From assembly GCF_015024225.1 (NCBI RefSeq), contig NZ_JACJGM010000018.1:53445-117444 (forward strand): a stretch of DNA of 64,000 nt, written 5' to 3'. Position 1 is the stretch's first letter. Each line of letters opens with the position of its first letter. Shown in pieces: positions 31,138 to 41,119 of the stretch. Source of the stretch: Nocardioides lijunqiniae. GTDB taxonomy: Bacteria; Actinomycetota; Actinomycetes; Propionibacteriales; Nocardioidaceae. The notes below the pieces were generated by a model. That model did not search any database. It saw nothing but the letters and a program-made list of their open reading frames with translations, and had not been told where the DNA came from. The translations under genes were made by a program, and so were the position numbers.

Positions 31138-34100
31138 CCACCACGGTGCGCTCCGTCGACGTTCGTCTCAACGCCCACGTCGACAGCTACATCGCGAAGA
31201 TGAAGCTCGCCGGGCAGGCGACGGATCAGGCGTTCAGCCGGTCGCAGGTGGGGCTGAAGAGCACCAACGAGCAGCTCGCGAAGAACGAGGAGCGCCTCAG
31301 CCAGACCACGAAGAAGACGCGTGAGTACTCGCTCGAGACTGCGATCGCCGACGAGCGCACCGCGCGGCTGCGGAAGTCGCTGCGCGATCAGGCTCGCGCG
31401 TCGCTCGACGCCGCTGACGGGCTCACGGCCACCCACGTGGCCACGCGACAGGTGGGCGACTCCTCGGTCCGCGCTGGCGCGCAGATCGACCGCTTCTCCG
31501 GCCGTCTCAAGCTCGTTGCGCAGGCCGGCGCGGTCTTCGGGCCCGGGCTGATCCCTCTCGGCGCCGCTGGGCTGCCCGCGCTGGTCGGGATGACCGCCCA
31601 GGTCGGGGCCCTGGTCTCCGCGCTCGGCGTCGGGGTCCTGGCGTTCAACGGCATGGGCGACGCCCTGAAGTCGGTGAACGACTACCAGCTCGAGCCGACC
31701 GCCGAGAACCTCCAGGCGATGCGGATCGAGATGGAGAAGCTCGGCCCCGACGGCGCGCACTTCGTTCGATTCGTCGACGACCTCAGCAGCGAGCTCTCCA
31801 CGCTGAAGATGGCCGCCCGCGGCGGGCTCCTCCCCGGCGTCGAGGAGGGCATCACCGCGCTGATGCCGATGCTCCCCCGCGTCCGGACCATCATCTCCGA
31901 CATCGCCGGCGCCATGGGCGGCCTGGCCGCCGACGCCGGCGCGGACCTCGCCGACCCTGAGTGGCGCGACTTCTTCGACTACCTCGAGTCCGACGCCGGC
32001 CCGCTCCTGACGGACTTCGGGCTGACGCTCGGCAACTTCGCCCAGGGCTTCGCCAACGTCCTCGTCGGGTTTGGGCCGCTGACCTCGGACTTCTCCGACG
32101 GGCTGCGCGGCATGTCCGAGGCCTTCGCCGACTGGTCGGCGAACCTCGACAGCAACGACTCCTTCCAGAGCTTCCTCGACTACCTCGCCGACGCCGGCCC
32201 CATGGCCCTGGACTTCCTCGGCTCCCTGGTCGAGGCCCTCACCGCGCTGCTCCGCGCCGCAGCCCCCGTCGGCGACGTCGTGCTCCCGACCCTGACCGCG
32301 ATGCTCGACGTGATCGGCGCCCTGGCCTCCACCGATATGGGCACCATGTTCTTCGCCGCCGCGGCCGGCTTGAGCGTCTACAGCCGCGCCGCAGGCCTCG
32401 TCGCGGCCGCCAACACCCGCATGGCGGCCTCCTCGCTCCTCAGCTGGCGCCAGACGAAGGCCCTCGGCGCCGGCATCGGCATCGCTGCCCTGTCCATGAC
32501 CGACCTCGACGACAAGGCCGGCCTCTCCAACACCGCGATGCTGGCCCTCGCGGGGTCCATCGCAGGCCCGTGGGGTGCTGCAGCTGGTGCTGCCGTCGGC
32601 GTGACCATGGACCTCGCGGCCGCCAACGACGACCTCGCCTCCGCGGTCGAGGCCGCCAACGACGCGATGGCCGCCGGCGCCGACGACGCGCAGATCCGGC
32701 AGCAGATGGAGGCGGTCCGCAAGGAGATCTCCGCGACCGAGGACGTCCTCGGCGGCGACGGGTTCTTCTCCATGAACAAGCCGAAGCAGATGCTCACCGG
32801 CCTCAACGAGGTCCTCGGGATCTTCGGACCCACCACCGAGGACGCCGCCTCCGCCCTCTTCGTGCTCGAGGGCCAGCTCGGCACGACCGACGCCGTCACC
32901 GAGCAGCTGGCCGCCGCCGTGGGCATGACTGCCGACCAGTTCCGTGTCGCGACCGGCAACGCCCAGGCGTTCACCGGGGCGCTGGCCTCGATGGCCGGCT
33001 GGCTCGACAAGCGCGCCGCGTTCCGCGAGTACCGCGAGGAGCTTAAGAGCTTCGGCAACGCGCTAAAGGACGGCTTCCAGCCGAAGAATGCCGAGGGCCT
33101 CGACCGGGTCGCGTCGAGCATCATCAAGGTCGCCTCGCAGATCAAGAACGTCGACAAGCGCGCCGACTTCATGGCCGGCGCCCGCGAGAGCCTCCTGCAG
33201 TTCGCCGAGACCGGCCCGAAGGCAGAGCGCGCCGTGGGCAAGGTCATCGCCGAGTTCGTCCGGCTCGGCCTCATGGACCCCGTGGTCGACGTCGACGCCG
33301 ACACCAAGAGCGCCGACGGCAAGCTCAACCGCACCGGCCGCAACGCGCGCGACCTCCAGGGCCTGCGCGTCAGCCCCCGCGTCGATGCCGACACCCGGGC
33401 CGCGAACAACAAGCTGTCCTCGTCGATGCGCCTGGCGCGCGAGCTCGCCGGCCTGCCCGTCCGACCCAAGATCGACGTGAACAACGGCCAGGCCAACAGC
33501 GCGATCGCCGACACCGCACGGCGACTGGCCGGCGTCCGCGACAAGACCGTCACGATCACCGTCCGCCAGCAGCGCGTCATCGACAACATCATGGGAGACG
33601 ACGGCCCCCGCGCCGACCGGCCCCGCAAGCCCAGCGCGGACGGTGGTTCAGTGCCCAAGACGGGCATGCCCTACGCCGACCGTCACCCCTACCTCCTCGC
33701 CGACGGCGAGGAAGTCATCAGCAATCGCTATGGCCAGGCCGACAAGAACCGCGCCGCACTCAAGGCTGCGAACGCCGGCGCCCGTCTCACCGTGATCGGC
33801 GGCCTCGCTGACGGAGGCACCGCCCGTAGCGGCCCTCCCCGCCGACGTCCGCGCCTCGACTTCGACATCGGCGACGACGTCTCCGAGCTCCGCGCCGCGC
33901 TGCGCGACCTCCGCGGGGACCTGAAGAAGTCGGGCCGCGACTGGACCGCCTCGATGGACCGCCAGGCCGCGCGCCTGGTGAAGCTCACTCGCGGCTACGA
34001 GCGCCACACCCAGGACCTCAAGAACATGCGCGAGGCGTCCAAGTCGTTCCGCGACGAGGTCGGCGGCACCTTCCGCAACGACGTCTTCGGCAACGGCCTC

Positions 34101-34520
34101 GAGGGGCTCCGCGTCGGGCTCGAGGCCGACGCCAACGACGCCGACGCCATGGAGCGCGCGCTGCGCGCCGCCGCCAGCAAGGGCCTCGACGGGGCCCTGG
34201 CCGACGCGCTGGCCGCGTCCGGGGATCTCAACACCGCCCAGCAGCTCGCCGGGCTCTCCCGGTCCGAGATCGCCCGCTACGAGCGGCTCTTCAGGGAGCG
34301 CGACACCCAGACCGGGCAGCTCGGCGCGTACGCCGCGCAGCAGAAGTACGGCGAGGGCATCCGCGAGCACACCCGCTGGCTGGCCCGCAACGAGGGCGCC
34401 ATCAGGGACCTCACCCGGGTCCTCAGCGGCCTCCCCCGCAACGTCGAGCTCGGGCTGCGACGCGGCTCCGGCGACCGGGACCTCCAAACCAGGCTGCGCG
34501 TACGAGCGGGGGTTCGCTGA
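31134..34520 (+). CDS. Tape measure protein
   Basis: A 1128-aa protein, the largest gene in the phage, which sets tail length. The helical N-terminal region is VDVRLNAHVDSYIAKMKLAG. Several hydrophobic Ala/Gly-rich stretches follow (IPLGAAGLPALVGMTAQVGA, MLALAGSIAGPWGAAAGAAV). Short repeats near 720-800 (VVDVDADTKSADGKLNRTGR, VSPRVDADTRAANNKLSSSM, PKIDVNNGQANSAIADTARR) resemble the repeated tape-measure unit. There is a further helical C-terminus. Confidence 0.92.
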   Translation: MTTTVRSVDVRLNAHVDSYIAKMKLAGQATDQAFSRSQVGLKSTNEQLAKNEERLSQTTKKTREYSLETAIADERTARLRKSLRDQARASLDAADGLTATHVATRQVGDSSVRAGAQIDRFSGRLKLVAQAGAVFGPGLIPLGAAGLPALVGMTAQVGALVSALGVGVLAFNGMGDALKSVNDYQLEPTAENLQAMRIEMEKLGPDGAHFVRFVDDLSSELSTLKMAARGGLLPGVEEGITALMPMLPRVRTIISDIAGAMGGLAADAGADLADPEWRDFFDYLESDAGPLLTDFGLTLGNFAQGFANVLVGFGPLTSDFSDGLRGMSEAFADWSANLDSNDSFQSFLDYLADAGPMALDFLGSLVEALTALLRAAAPVGDVVLPTLTAMLDVIGALASTDMGTMFFAAAAGLSVYSRAAGLVAAANTRMAASSLLSWRQTKALGAGIGIAALSMTDLDDKAGLSNTAMLALAGSIAGPWGAAAGAAVGVTMDLAAANDDLASAVEAANDAMAAGADDAQIRQQMEAVRKEISATEDVLGGDGFFSMNKPKQMLTGLNEVLGIFGPTTEDAASALFVLEGQLGTTDAVTEQLAAAVGMTADQFRVATGNAQAFTGALASMAGWLDKRAAFREYREELKSFGNALKDGFQPKNAEGLDRVASSIIKVASQIKNVDKRADFMAGARESLLQFAETGPKAERAVGKVIAEFVRLGLMDPVVDVDADTKSADGKLNRTGRNARDLQGLRVSPRVDADTRAANNKLSSSMRLARELAGLPVRPKIDVNNGQANSAIADTARRLAGVRDKTVTITVRQQRVIDNIMGDDGPRADRPRKPSADGGSVPKTGMPYADRHPYLLADGEEVISNRYGQADKNRAALKAANAGARLTVIGGLADGGTARSGPPRRRPRLDFDIGDDVSELRAALRDLRGDLKKSGRDWTASMDRQAARLVKLTRGYERHTQDLKNMREASKSFRDEVGGTFRNDVFGNGLEGLRVGLEADANDADAMERALRAAASKGLDGALADALAASGDLNTAQQLAGLSRSEIARYERLFRERDTQTGQLGAYAAQQKYGEGIREHTRWLARNEGAIRDLTRVLSGLPRNVELGLRRGSGDRDLQTRLRVRAGVR

Positions 34521-35965
34521 TGACGACCTACCCCGTCCTGCGGTTCGTCGCCGCGCCGTCCCCGGACGCTGCGGTGCGCCTCGACCTCCACGCGTACACC
34601 GCCTACACCGGGGTGCGGATCTGGCCGGTCAAGAACGGTTGGAGCATCGGCACCCCCGCCATGGAGGGCGAGCCCGACGGCGTGGGCGTGGAGTACGGGC
34701 CCCGCACCCTGGGCTTCGACCTGCGTGTCGAGGGCTCCAAGGTCCACGCCCTCGCCAAGCACTCGCAGATCGCGCGCGAGATCCTCCGCGACGGCAACTG
34801 GCTCCTGTTCCAGCTCTCCGCGTCCACCGAGCCGGTGTGGTTCCACACCTACCGCACCGAGCCGGGCGAGCTGTCGTTCGAGCACGTCACCTCGCGGGGC
34901 GACGCGGACCGGTGGGGCATCGGGATGAAGCTCACCGCCGAGCCGTTCGCGCTCGGGAAGCGTGTCGTCATGCCGCCGGTGACGATCACCAACGACCCGA
35001 CCGCCGGTCCGCACCGCATGTCGTGCCTGCTGCCGGAGATCCTCGGCGACGCCCCGTCACCGGTGCGGATCCAGGCCGACTTCACCACGACCCTGGATCA
35101 GCACGACATCGAGTGGACGATCGCGCCGGTCCCCGACGACTACGAGCCGCTCGTGTGGCCTATCGGCGTGGGAGACACCTTCACCGCCGGCACCGACACC
35201 GGCCCCGGCACCCCGGGCGCCGCGTTCGCCGGGGAGTCGTACCGGCCCGTCACCTTCGACACCGACGAGGACCTCGTCACCCGCCTCTACGGCCCCGCCC
35301 CGGGACCGGTCCCGCCCGGCCGGTACCGGATCCACCTCCGCGTCGGCCGCACCCACCAGGACTCGACCTACGAGCTGCGCCTGGGCCGCCACAACGGCGT
35401 CTTCGGTGACGACGCCAGCGGCGCCGACACGGTCACCCTGCACCCCTCCACCACCGGCGCCGGCGGCGCCACCGACGCGACCTGGGTGGAGCTGGGCACC
35501 ATGTCGTTCCCGGCGAACCTCACCGAGATCGACCTCGTCGGGTTCAACTTCACCCCCAGCATCGCGCTGCAGATCGGCCGCACCGCCGGCACCGGCGACC
35601 TCAACCTCGACTGCATGGTCCTGGTCCCCGTCGACATCCAGGGCACCGAGGGCGTCGCCACGACCCTGACCTCTGAGTTCGCCGGCTTCGGCCCCCAGGC
35701 CGCCGACTCCTACTCCGTGTGGGACGGCGACGTCGAGGCCTACACCCGCATGAACGGCTTCGGGGTCATCGACTCCGGCCTGCAGCCCGTCAACCGCGGC
35801 GGGTTCCCCACCGTGCACCCCGGCGTGACCAACGCGCTGCACCTCATCACCCAGACCCGCACCACCCGAGGGTTCTTCGACACCACCAACGGCGACTCCA
35901 GGACCACCACCACCGACGTCACGCTGTCTTACCACCCCCGCCACCTCTGGATCGGGGACCGCTGA
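34520..35965 (+). CDS. Distal tail / minor tail protein
   Basis: A 481-aa protein directly after the tape measure. The N-terminal part (LHAYTAYTGVRIWPVKNGWS, LGFDLRVEGSKVHALAKHSQ, FHTYRTEPGELSFEHV) fits the Dit-like ring protein. The C-terminal half is beta-rich and carbohydrate-module-like (YRIHLRVGRTHQDSTYELRL, MSFPANLTEIDLVGFNF). It would form the tail tip hub with the next protein. Confidence 0.8.
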   Translation: MTTYPVLRFVAAPSPDAAVRLDLHAYTAYTGVRIWPVKNGWSIGTPAMEGEPDGVGVEYGPRTLGFDLRVEGSKVHALAKHSQIAREILRDGNWLLFQLSASTEPVWFHTYRTEPGELSFEHVTSRGDADRWGIGMKLTAEPFALGKRVVMPPVTITNDPTAGPHRMSCLLPEILGDAPSPVRIQADFTTTLDQHDIEWTIAPVPDDYEPLVWPIGVGDTFTAGTDTGPGTPGAAFAGESYRPVTFDTDEDLVTRLYGPAPGPVPPGRYRIHLRVGRTHQDSTYELRLGRHNGVFGDDASGADTVTLHPSTTGAGGATDATWVELGTMSFPANLTEIDLVGFNFTPSIALQIGRTAGTGDLNLDCMVLVPVDIQGTEGVATTLTSEFAGFGPQAADSYSVWDGDVEAYTRMNGFGVIDSGLQPVNRGGFPTVHPGVTNALHLITQTRTTRGFFDTTNGDSRTTTTDVTLSYHPRHLWIGDR

Positions 35966-37539
35966 TGCGCTCGAGCCTCGCCGTGCGGATCCGCGACGGC
36001 TACACCAGCCGCCACGTCACCCGCCACGTGAAGGACCTCCGCTTCAAGAAGACCGCCCCCGGCGGCCACCACTCCGCGTCGATGCGCGTCAGCCTCCCGC
36101 CCGACACCTTCCGCGACCTCAACGCCGCCGACAAGGTCTGGATCTACGACACCTCCACCGGCCGCACCGTGTTCGAGGGCTACGTCGAGTCCCCCGGCAC
36201 GAAGAAGGGCCCCACCGGGGAGGCCTACGAGCTCGGCCTCGTCGGCGGCGTGCTCCTGGCCTCCGACCAGTCCCAGCCGATGGTCTACATCGACCGCGAC
36301 CTCAGCCCCTGGTTCCAGTACACCGGCGGCGCACCGTCCTCCCAGGCTTCCTCCGGGAGCGACCCGGCCGACGACAACGTCGACGGCCTCCTGGTCCAGT
36401 TCCCCCCTGGGCAGCCCATCAGTGGCGGTGCCGTCGCGCAGATCGGCTACGGCGCCGTCGGTGGGTTCCCGATCGGCGCGATCGGGTGCGTCACCCGGTC
36501 CGGGAAGGTCGACACCGGGTACCAGAACCAGATCCCCACCGCGGTCCCCACCGCTCAGATCCCTCCCAACACCGGGATCTCCACCGTCGCGTCCGCGAAG
36601 GTCGCCCGCTTCGCCGGCGACTCCCCCGGCCTGCTGACCGGCCAGTCCCAGGTCGTGCTCCGCATCCGGCGCTCCGGCGGCTCGACCAACATCGCCGACG
36701 ACAACACCTGGACGTTCTTCTCCGACGTCTCCGTCCTCGGCCGCCGCATGGACCGCTACGGCGACCTCCTCACCGGCGCCGCCGAGATGATCACCGTCGA
36801 GCACGTCCGCGCCGACTGGGTCGTCGAGGACCTCCTCGGCCGGCTCCTTACACGCTGCGACCCCGACGCGTCCGTCATCGAGGCCGCCACCTGGGCGATC
36901 GACCAGCTCGCCTACCGCGACGGCGTCAAGGCCTCCCAGGTCCTCGAGGACCTCGCGCTCTGGGAGCCCGACATGCTCTGGGAGATCCTCGAGTCCAACC
37001 GCAGCGGCCTGCACCGCTTCAACTACCGCGCCTGGCCCACGACCCCGCGCTACGAGATCTCCACCGCCGACGGCTTCGACCTCACCGGCGCCGAGATCGA
37101 CCTGTGCAACCGCATCGCGGTGAACTGGGTCGACATCAAGGGCCAGCAGCAGGTCACCGTCGTCACCGCCTACGTCCCCGAGCTCGCTGAGTCTGGCCGG
37201 ATCCGCGACGCCGAACCAGTCACCCTCCCCCCGGGGCAGGGGTCCGAGGCCAACGCGCTGCGCATCGGCCAGCAGGTCCTCGCCGCGAAGGCCGACCCGC
37301 CGACCGCCGCGACCGCGCGGGTCGCGCGCCCGATCCTGGACCACCTCACCGGCTCCCGCGTGAAGCCGTGGGAGATCGAGCCCGGCTACCTCACCCGCGT
37401 CCGGGAGACCGGCGAGGACCTCCGCCTCACCGAGGTCGACTTCGAGGACTCCTCGTGCACGGCGAGCCTCACCCTCGGCACGCCGGCACCGACCAACGAG
37501 CAGCGCATCGCGCGGCTCTCCACGATCCGGAGGACCTGA
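35965..37539 (+). CDS. Minor tail protein (tail hub/Tal-like)
   Basis: A 524-aa protein coupled to the Dit-like gene. The first 100 residues (VRIRDGYTSRHVTRHVKDLR, WIYDTSTGRTVFEGYVESPG) and the later GRRMDRYGDLLTGAAEMITV and LTRCDPDASVIEAATWAIDQ match siphovirus hub proteins. It is common at this place in Gram-positive siphoviruses and probably forms the baseplate hub. Confidence 0.78.
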   Translation: MRSSLAVRIRDGYTSRHVTRHVKDLRFKKTAPGGHHSASMRVSLPPDTFRDLNAADKVWIYDTSTGRTVFEGYVESPGTKKGPTGEAYELGLVGGVLLASDQSQPMVYIDRDLSPWFQYTGGAPSSQASSGSDPADDNVDGLLVQFPPGQPISGGAVAQIGYGAVGGFPIGAIGCVTRSGKVDTGYQNQIPTAVPTAQIPPNTGISTVASAKVARFAGDSPGLLTGQSQVVLRIRRSGGSTNIADDNTWTFFSDVSVLGRRMDRYGDLLTGAAEMITVEHVRADWVVEDLLGRLLTRCDPDASVIEAATWAIDQLAYRDGVKASQVLEDLALWEPDMLWEILESNRSGLHRFNYRAWPTTPRYEISTADGFDLTGAEIDLCNRIAVNWVDIKGQQQVTVVTAYVPELAESGRIRDAEPVTLPPGQGSEANALRIGQQVLAAKADPPTAATARVARPILDHLTGSRVKPWEIEPGYLTRVRETGEDLRLTEVDFEDSSCTASLTLGTPAPTNEQRIARLSTIRRT

Positions 37540-37541
37540 GC

Positions 37542-37847
37542 ATGGACGTCATCGCACGCCCCGCACCCGGCAGCGAGGTCGACAGGCTGTCCTTCACCGA
37601 CCTCACCAACGTCCGCGTCGTCGCCGTGGAGTGGATCCCGGACGGCTTCCTGCAGGTCACCTTCGCCGCCCCGATCACCGACGCCGAGGCGGCCGCCGTA
37701 CGCCGCCGCCTGATCTCGGCCACCCCCGCCGAGGAAGAGCTCCGCGCTGCCTGCGAGGCCTACCTCGAGCACCCCACGACCCCGACCCTGGACCAGGTGC
37801 ACCTGCAGCTGCTCCGGCTCACCCAGCTGATGACGAAGGTGGTCTGA
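37542..37847 (+). CDS. Small tail-region protein, 101 aa
   Basis: An acidic protein. Its N-terminal strands (VRVVAVEWIPDGFLQVTFAA) and C-terminal helix (LDQVHLQLLRLTQLMTKVV) suggest a small tail-tip or fibre-assembly protein. The start is set by GGAGG upstream. No known family. Confidence 0.65.
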   Translation: MDVIARPAPGSEVDRLSFTDLTNVRVVAVEWIPDGFLQVTFAAPITDAEAAAVRRRLISATPAEEELRAACEAYLEHPTTPTLDQVHLQLLRLTQLMTKVV

Positions 37848-37849
37848 CC

Positions 37850-40135
37850 ATGGCCGATGTGTTCGAGCTCTCCGGGTTCCTCGGGGACCTGACCGGCGAC
37901 TTCGAGGGCTACGAGATCACCGGGGTGTTCCTCGAGTCGACCGAGCAGGCCCTGACCGACGTCGACACCGGCACCATCCACGTCGCCTCGGGCAAGCAGA
38001 TGGTCGTCGACGCGGCGACCGGCGCGGCGTCGCTGACCGGGATCCCGTCCTCGGTGGACGCGTCGTGGCGCCCGGGTGGGCAGCAGTACAGGCTCGCGGT
38101 CTACTTCGTGCACCACCAGACGGGGCAGGAGCGGCGGTGGCGGTCGGGCTGGTTCCCGATCGACGGTGACAAGACGTTCGCGGACCTGCAGATGGGGACG
38201 CCGACCGTCGTCAACAGCGAGGTCTACGAGAGCGTCCTGACCGCGCGCGACGAGGCCGTTGAGGCCCGCGACCAGGCCGTCGAGATCTCCGGCATCGACG
38301 ACGTCGACGGGGCGATCGACAATCTCCTGCCTGACAAGATCGAGGACCCGACGAGCGCGGTCGGGCTGGCCCTTTTGGCCACGATTGGTCAGCGGGTCAC
38401 GCCCGCCCTGGGCTCCATGCAGCGCCTCATGGCCGGGATCCACGCTGGCGAGGAGGACCAGAACGTCCTCCACATCGGCACCTCCACGGGCAATGAGGCC
38501 GGCGAGTGGATCCGCCAGCTCTGGCTCGCGGTCGCCGCCCAGTGGCCCGCCGTGACCTTCGTCTACCGGCTCATCAACGACGGCGCCGGCACCTACGGCA
38601 CCGAGACCCTGCAGACCGGCACCGGCCCGCGCACCGTCACGATCTACAACTGCTCGGTCGCCGGCGCGACCACCCGCTACTTCCAGGGCGCGAAGTTCGC
38701 CACGCACATCGCATCCCTCGCCGCCGTCGCCCCGGTCGCAGGGCTGATCTCGCTCACCCACAACGAGGGCTCTGTGCCCAACCTGTGGCTCGGCCAGCAG
38801 ACCGCCTTCGTCGAGGAGGTGGCCCTGGCCTTGCCCGGGATGAGCATCAGCATCGTCCAGGAGAACCCGGTCACCGCGAACACGCTGCAGCAGCAGCGCG
38901 CTGCGGTCTACCGCGAGTACGCCGCCAGCCGAGGCTTCGGCTGGTTCGACATCTGCCAGGCGTTCCTCGACTCCGGCGTACCCCTCGCGAACCTGCTGCT
39001 CGACGGCATCCACCCCAACGCCACCGGCACCGCGCTCTGGGTGCAGACCATGCTGCCTGCGTTCCGCTACGTCCCCGAGGTGGCGCCCCGCACCCAGACC
39101 TCTCCGGCCCTCGAGGGTGCCTCGCCCGAGATCCTCGTCAACGGCGACTTCTCCGACTTCGGCGGCGCGCTCCCGACCGGGTGGCTCGCCAGCGGCACCG
39201 CCACGGCGGCGAAGAACACGACGAACTTCGAGTCGCCGAACGGCTACTCGGTCGACGTCACCTCGGCCGCAGCCGGGGACAACCTCTACAAGAACCTGCC
39301 GGCCAAGCTGGTCCTCGGCCGGTGGGTCACCCTCACGGTGCGCCAGCGTGTCGCGGCAGGACAGGACGTCACCGCAGGTCGCATCGCCCTGGCTGATTCC
39401 CTGGGTACGACCACCAGCCAGGCCGAGTCCTACGGCCGCGACGGCTTCCGCTACGTCGTCGTCTCTCGCTTCATCGCGGCCAACGCCACCGTGCCGAAGG
39501 TGATCCTGTACGGCGCGTCGGCCGGCGGTGGAGGCGTCACGGCCTACGACTTCGCCTCTATCCGGATCGGGAAGCTGCCTGGCCGAGGAGGCACGGGGGC
39601 TCGCGGACTGCAGGGGCCCGCTGGAGTCGTCGCCGGCCAGATCGACTTCATGTCGAGCGTGGGCGGTCTCGGCCCCTTCCTGTACGCCTCCAGCCTCTCT
39701 ACCGGCATGGCGATCGCCAACGACGCCGTCCTGGTTGAGTTCCGCCCGTCACGCGACGTGTCGGTCAACGAGCTCGTCTGGTTCACCGGTGCCACCTCGG
39801 CCGGGAACTACGACATCGGGATCTATGACGCCAGCGGCAACCGCCTGTGGGCGAAGGGGTCGGCGGCGTGGCCAGCGGCGAACAGCCGCGTCGCCGAGAC
39901 CATCAGTTCACCCATCGCCCTCACGGCCGGCACGAAGTACTACCTGGCGATCGCCAGCGACGGCACCACGGGCCTCTTCCGAGGAGTCCCGGAGACGTTC
40001 ACCAACCACATCCGGAACGTCACGGGCGGCTTCTTGTCGCTGCGTGTGGGCTCGGCCTTCCCGCTGCCCTCGTCACTGGCACCGGGCAGTACCCGTGGCG
40101 GCAAGTACCCCGCGATCAGCGTCCACGGCACCTGA
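37850..40135 (+). CDS. Tail fibre/receptor-binding protein with SGNH hydrolase domain
   Basis: A 761-aa fibre. Residues 1-130 are a structural attachment domain, with a short helix (VLTARDEAVEARDQAVEI) after it. Residues about 200-405 form an SGNH/GDSL-type esterase fold: S212 in IGTSTGN (GTS instead of GDS), H304/N305 (THNE), and D385/H388 in LLLDGIHPN. A carbohydrate-binding-like beta domain follows (ILVNGDFSDFGGALPTGWLA). Then come a short collagen-like GTGARGLQGPAG segment and a C-terminal beta domain. It probably binds and de-esterifies a surface glycan. The SGNH region matches the neighbouring minus-strand protein. Confidence 0.8.
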   Translation: MADVFELSGFLGDLTGDFEGYEITGVFLESTEQALTDVDTGTIHVASGKQMVVDAATGAASLTGIPSSVDASWRPGGQQYRLAVYFVHHQTGQERRWRSGWFPIDGDKTFADLQMGTPTVVNSEVYESVLTARDEAVEARDQAVEISGIDDVDGAIDNLLPDKIEDPTSAVGLALLATIGQRVTPALGSMQRLMAGIHAGEEDQNVLHIGTSTGNEAGEWIRQLWLAVAAQWPAVTFVYRLINDGAGTYGTETLQTGTGPRTVTIYNCSVAGATTRYFQGAKFATHIASLAAVAPVAGLISLTHNEGSVPNLWLGQQTAFVEEVALALPGMSISIVQENPVTANTLQQQRAAVYREYAASRGFGWFDICQAFLDSGVPLANLLLDGIHPNATGTALWVQTMLPAFRYVPEVAPRTQTSPALEGASPEILVNGDFSDFGGALPTGWLASGTATAAKNTTNFESPNGYSVDVTSAAAGDNLYKNLPAKLVLGRWVTLTVRQRVAAGQDVTAGRIALADSLGTTTSQAESYGRDGFRYVVVSRFIAANATVPKVILYGASAGGGGVTAYDFASIRIGKLPGRGGTGARGLQGPAGVVAGQIDFMSSVGGLGPFLYASSLSTGMAIANDAVLVEFRPSRDVSVNELVWFTGATSAGNYDIGIYDASGNRLWAKGSAAWPAANSRVAETISSPIALTAGTKYYLAIASDGTTGLFRGVPETFTNHIRNVTGGFLSLRVGSAFPLPSSLAPGSTRGGKYPAISVHGT

Positions 40136-40136
40136 G

Positions 40137-40967
40137 TCAGCCCAGGGCGCGAACGACGACCTTCGTCCACAGCTCGCCGCCGCGGGGGTTGGGGTGGGTC
40201 TTGTCGATGAGAAGCTGCCCGACCGGGACCCCGGCCTTCACGAACGCCGAGTGCACGTCGATGATCGAGAAGCCCAGCCACGCGGCCACGCCGGAGCGTA
40301 GGGCGTAGACCGTGCCCTCCTGGCGGTCGGCCTGGTCCGTGGTCGAGGGGTTCTGCAGCATCAACGTCGAGGTGATCGGCCCGCCCCACTGCTGCTTAAC
40401 GGCCTCGTTGGTGGTGTAGAGCGCGAGGTCGATGTCCTCGTCCGAGTTGTTGTGCCCGTAGTTGTAGATGATGAGGTCGGGCTTCTCGGGCTGTGCCTTG
40501 CGGATCTTGTCGGCCGGGTAGTCGGCTGCCCGGCCGGGGGCGCTCATGTTCCAGATGGTGAGCTTCGGGCCGGTCGTCGACATCTGCTCGACGGGCTCCC
40601 ACTTCAGCGCTACGTCGTTCCAGGCGCGGTAGGCGACGGCCCGTGTGCGGGCGAGGTGCTTCGCCCACTGGTAGACCCACTCGTAGGTGTCGTTGCCGGT
40701 GGAGTCGCCAAGCACGCTGATGGTCGCTGGCTTCTTCGAGGCGACGACCGCGCGTGCCTTGCTGAGGTCTGGCGCGACCGGCTCGGGCTCGTCGGAGGAG
40801 AACGAACGAGGCTCGCTCGTGTCGATGACCGGCTCGGGGCGGTCGAGCAGCGCGACAGAGACCGACCCGACCGCGATGACGGCGAGGACCACGAGCCCGA
40901 TGAGCTGCGCCGCATTGCGACCGCGATCCGCAGCGGGCGGCCGCCGGCGACTCCTACCTCGTTTCAC
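40137..40967 (-). CDS. Membrane-anchored SGNH hydrolase (moron)
   Basis: A 276-aa protein. One N-terminal TM helix (about 22-41, LIGLVVLAVIAVGSVSVAL) after a basic stretch places the enzyme outside the cell. Catalytic blocks are S89 in VLGDSTGND, H172-N174 (GHNN), and D255/H258 in LLIDKTHPN. The GTG at 40967 is chosen because TAGGGT lies 7 bases upstream, a leaderless promoter. An in-frame start at 41051 lacks such support. It is homologous in pattern to the SGNH domain of the fibre just before it. It may alter the cell-surface receptor in the lysogen and block superinfection. Confidence 0.78.
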   Translation of the reverse strand: MKRGRSRRRPPAADRGRNAAQLIGLVVLAVIAVGSVSVALLDRPEPVIDTSEPRSFSSDEPEPVAPDLSKARAVVASKKPATISVLGDSTGNDTYEWVYQWAKHLARTRAVAYRAWNDVALKWEPVEQMSTTGPKLTIWNMSAPGRAADYPADKIRKAQPEKPDLIIYNYGHNNSDEDIDLALYTTNEAVKQQWGGPITSTLMLQNPSTTDQADRQEGTVYALRSGVAAWLGFSIIDVHSAFVKAGVPVGQLLIDKTHPNPRGGELWTKVVVRALG

Positions 40968-41119
40968 CCGGGCGACCCTACGTGACCGGCGGCGTGACCG
41001 CTGGCCTCCGGCCTCACTCCGCACGACTAGCACTAGCCGTAGGACGCCCACGGGCCCGGCCGAGACTCGCTAGTTGGCAAGGCTTCGCGGACGCCGATGC
41101 CGATGCCGAAAGGCGACCC

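Noticed and set aside
31134..34520. Lytic transglycosylase or peptidase domain in the tape measure
   Set aside because: No catalytic motif of either type could be found.
40968..41051. Longer start of the SGNH hydrolase
   Set aside because: The extra 28 residues are Arg/Ser-rich with poor codon pattern. The GTG at 40967 has a well-placed TAGGGT box.
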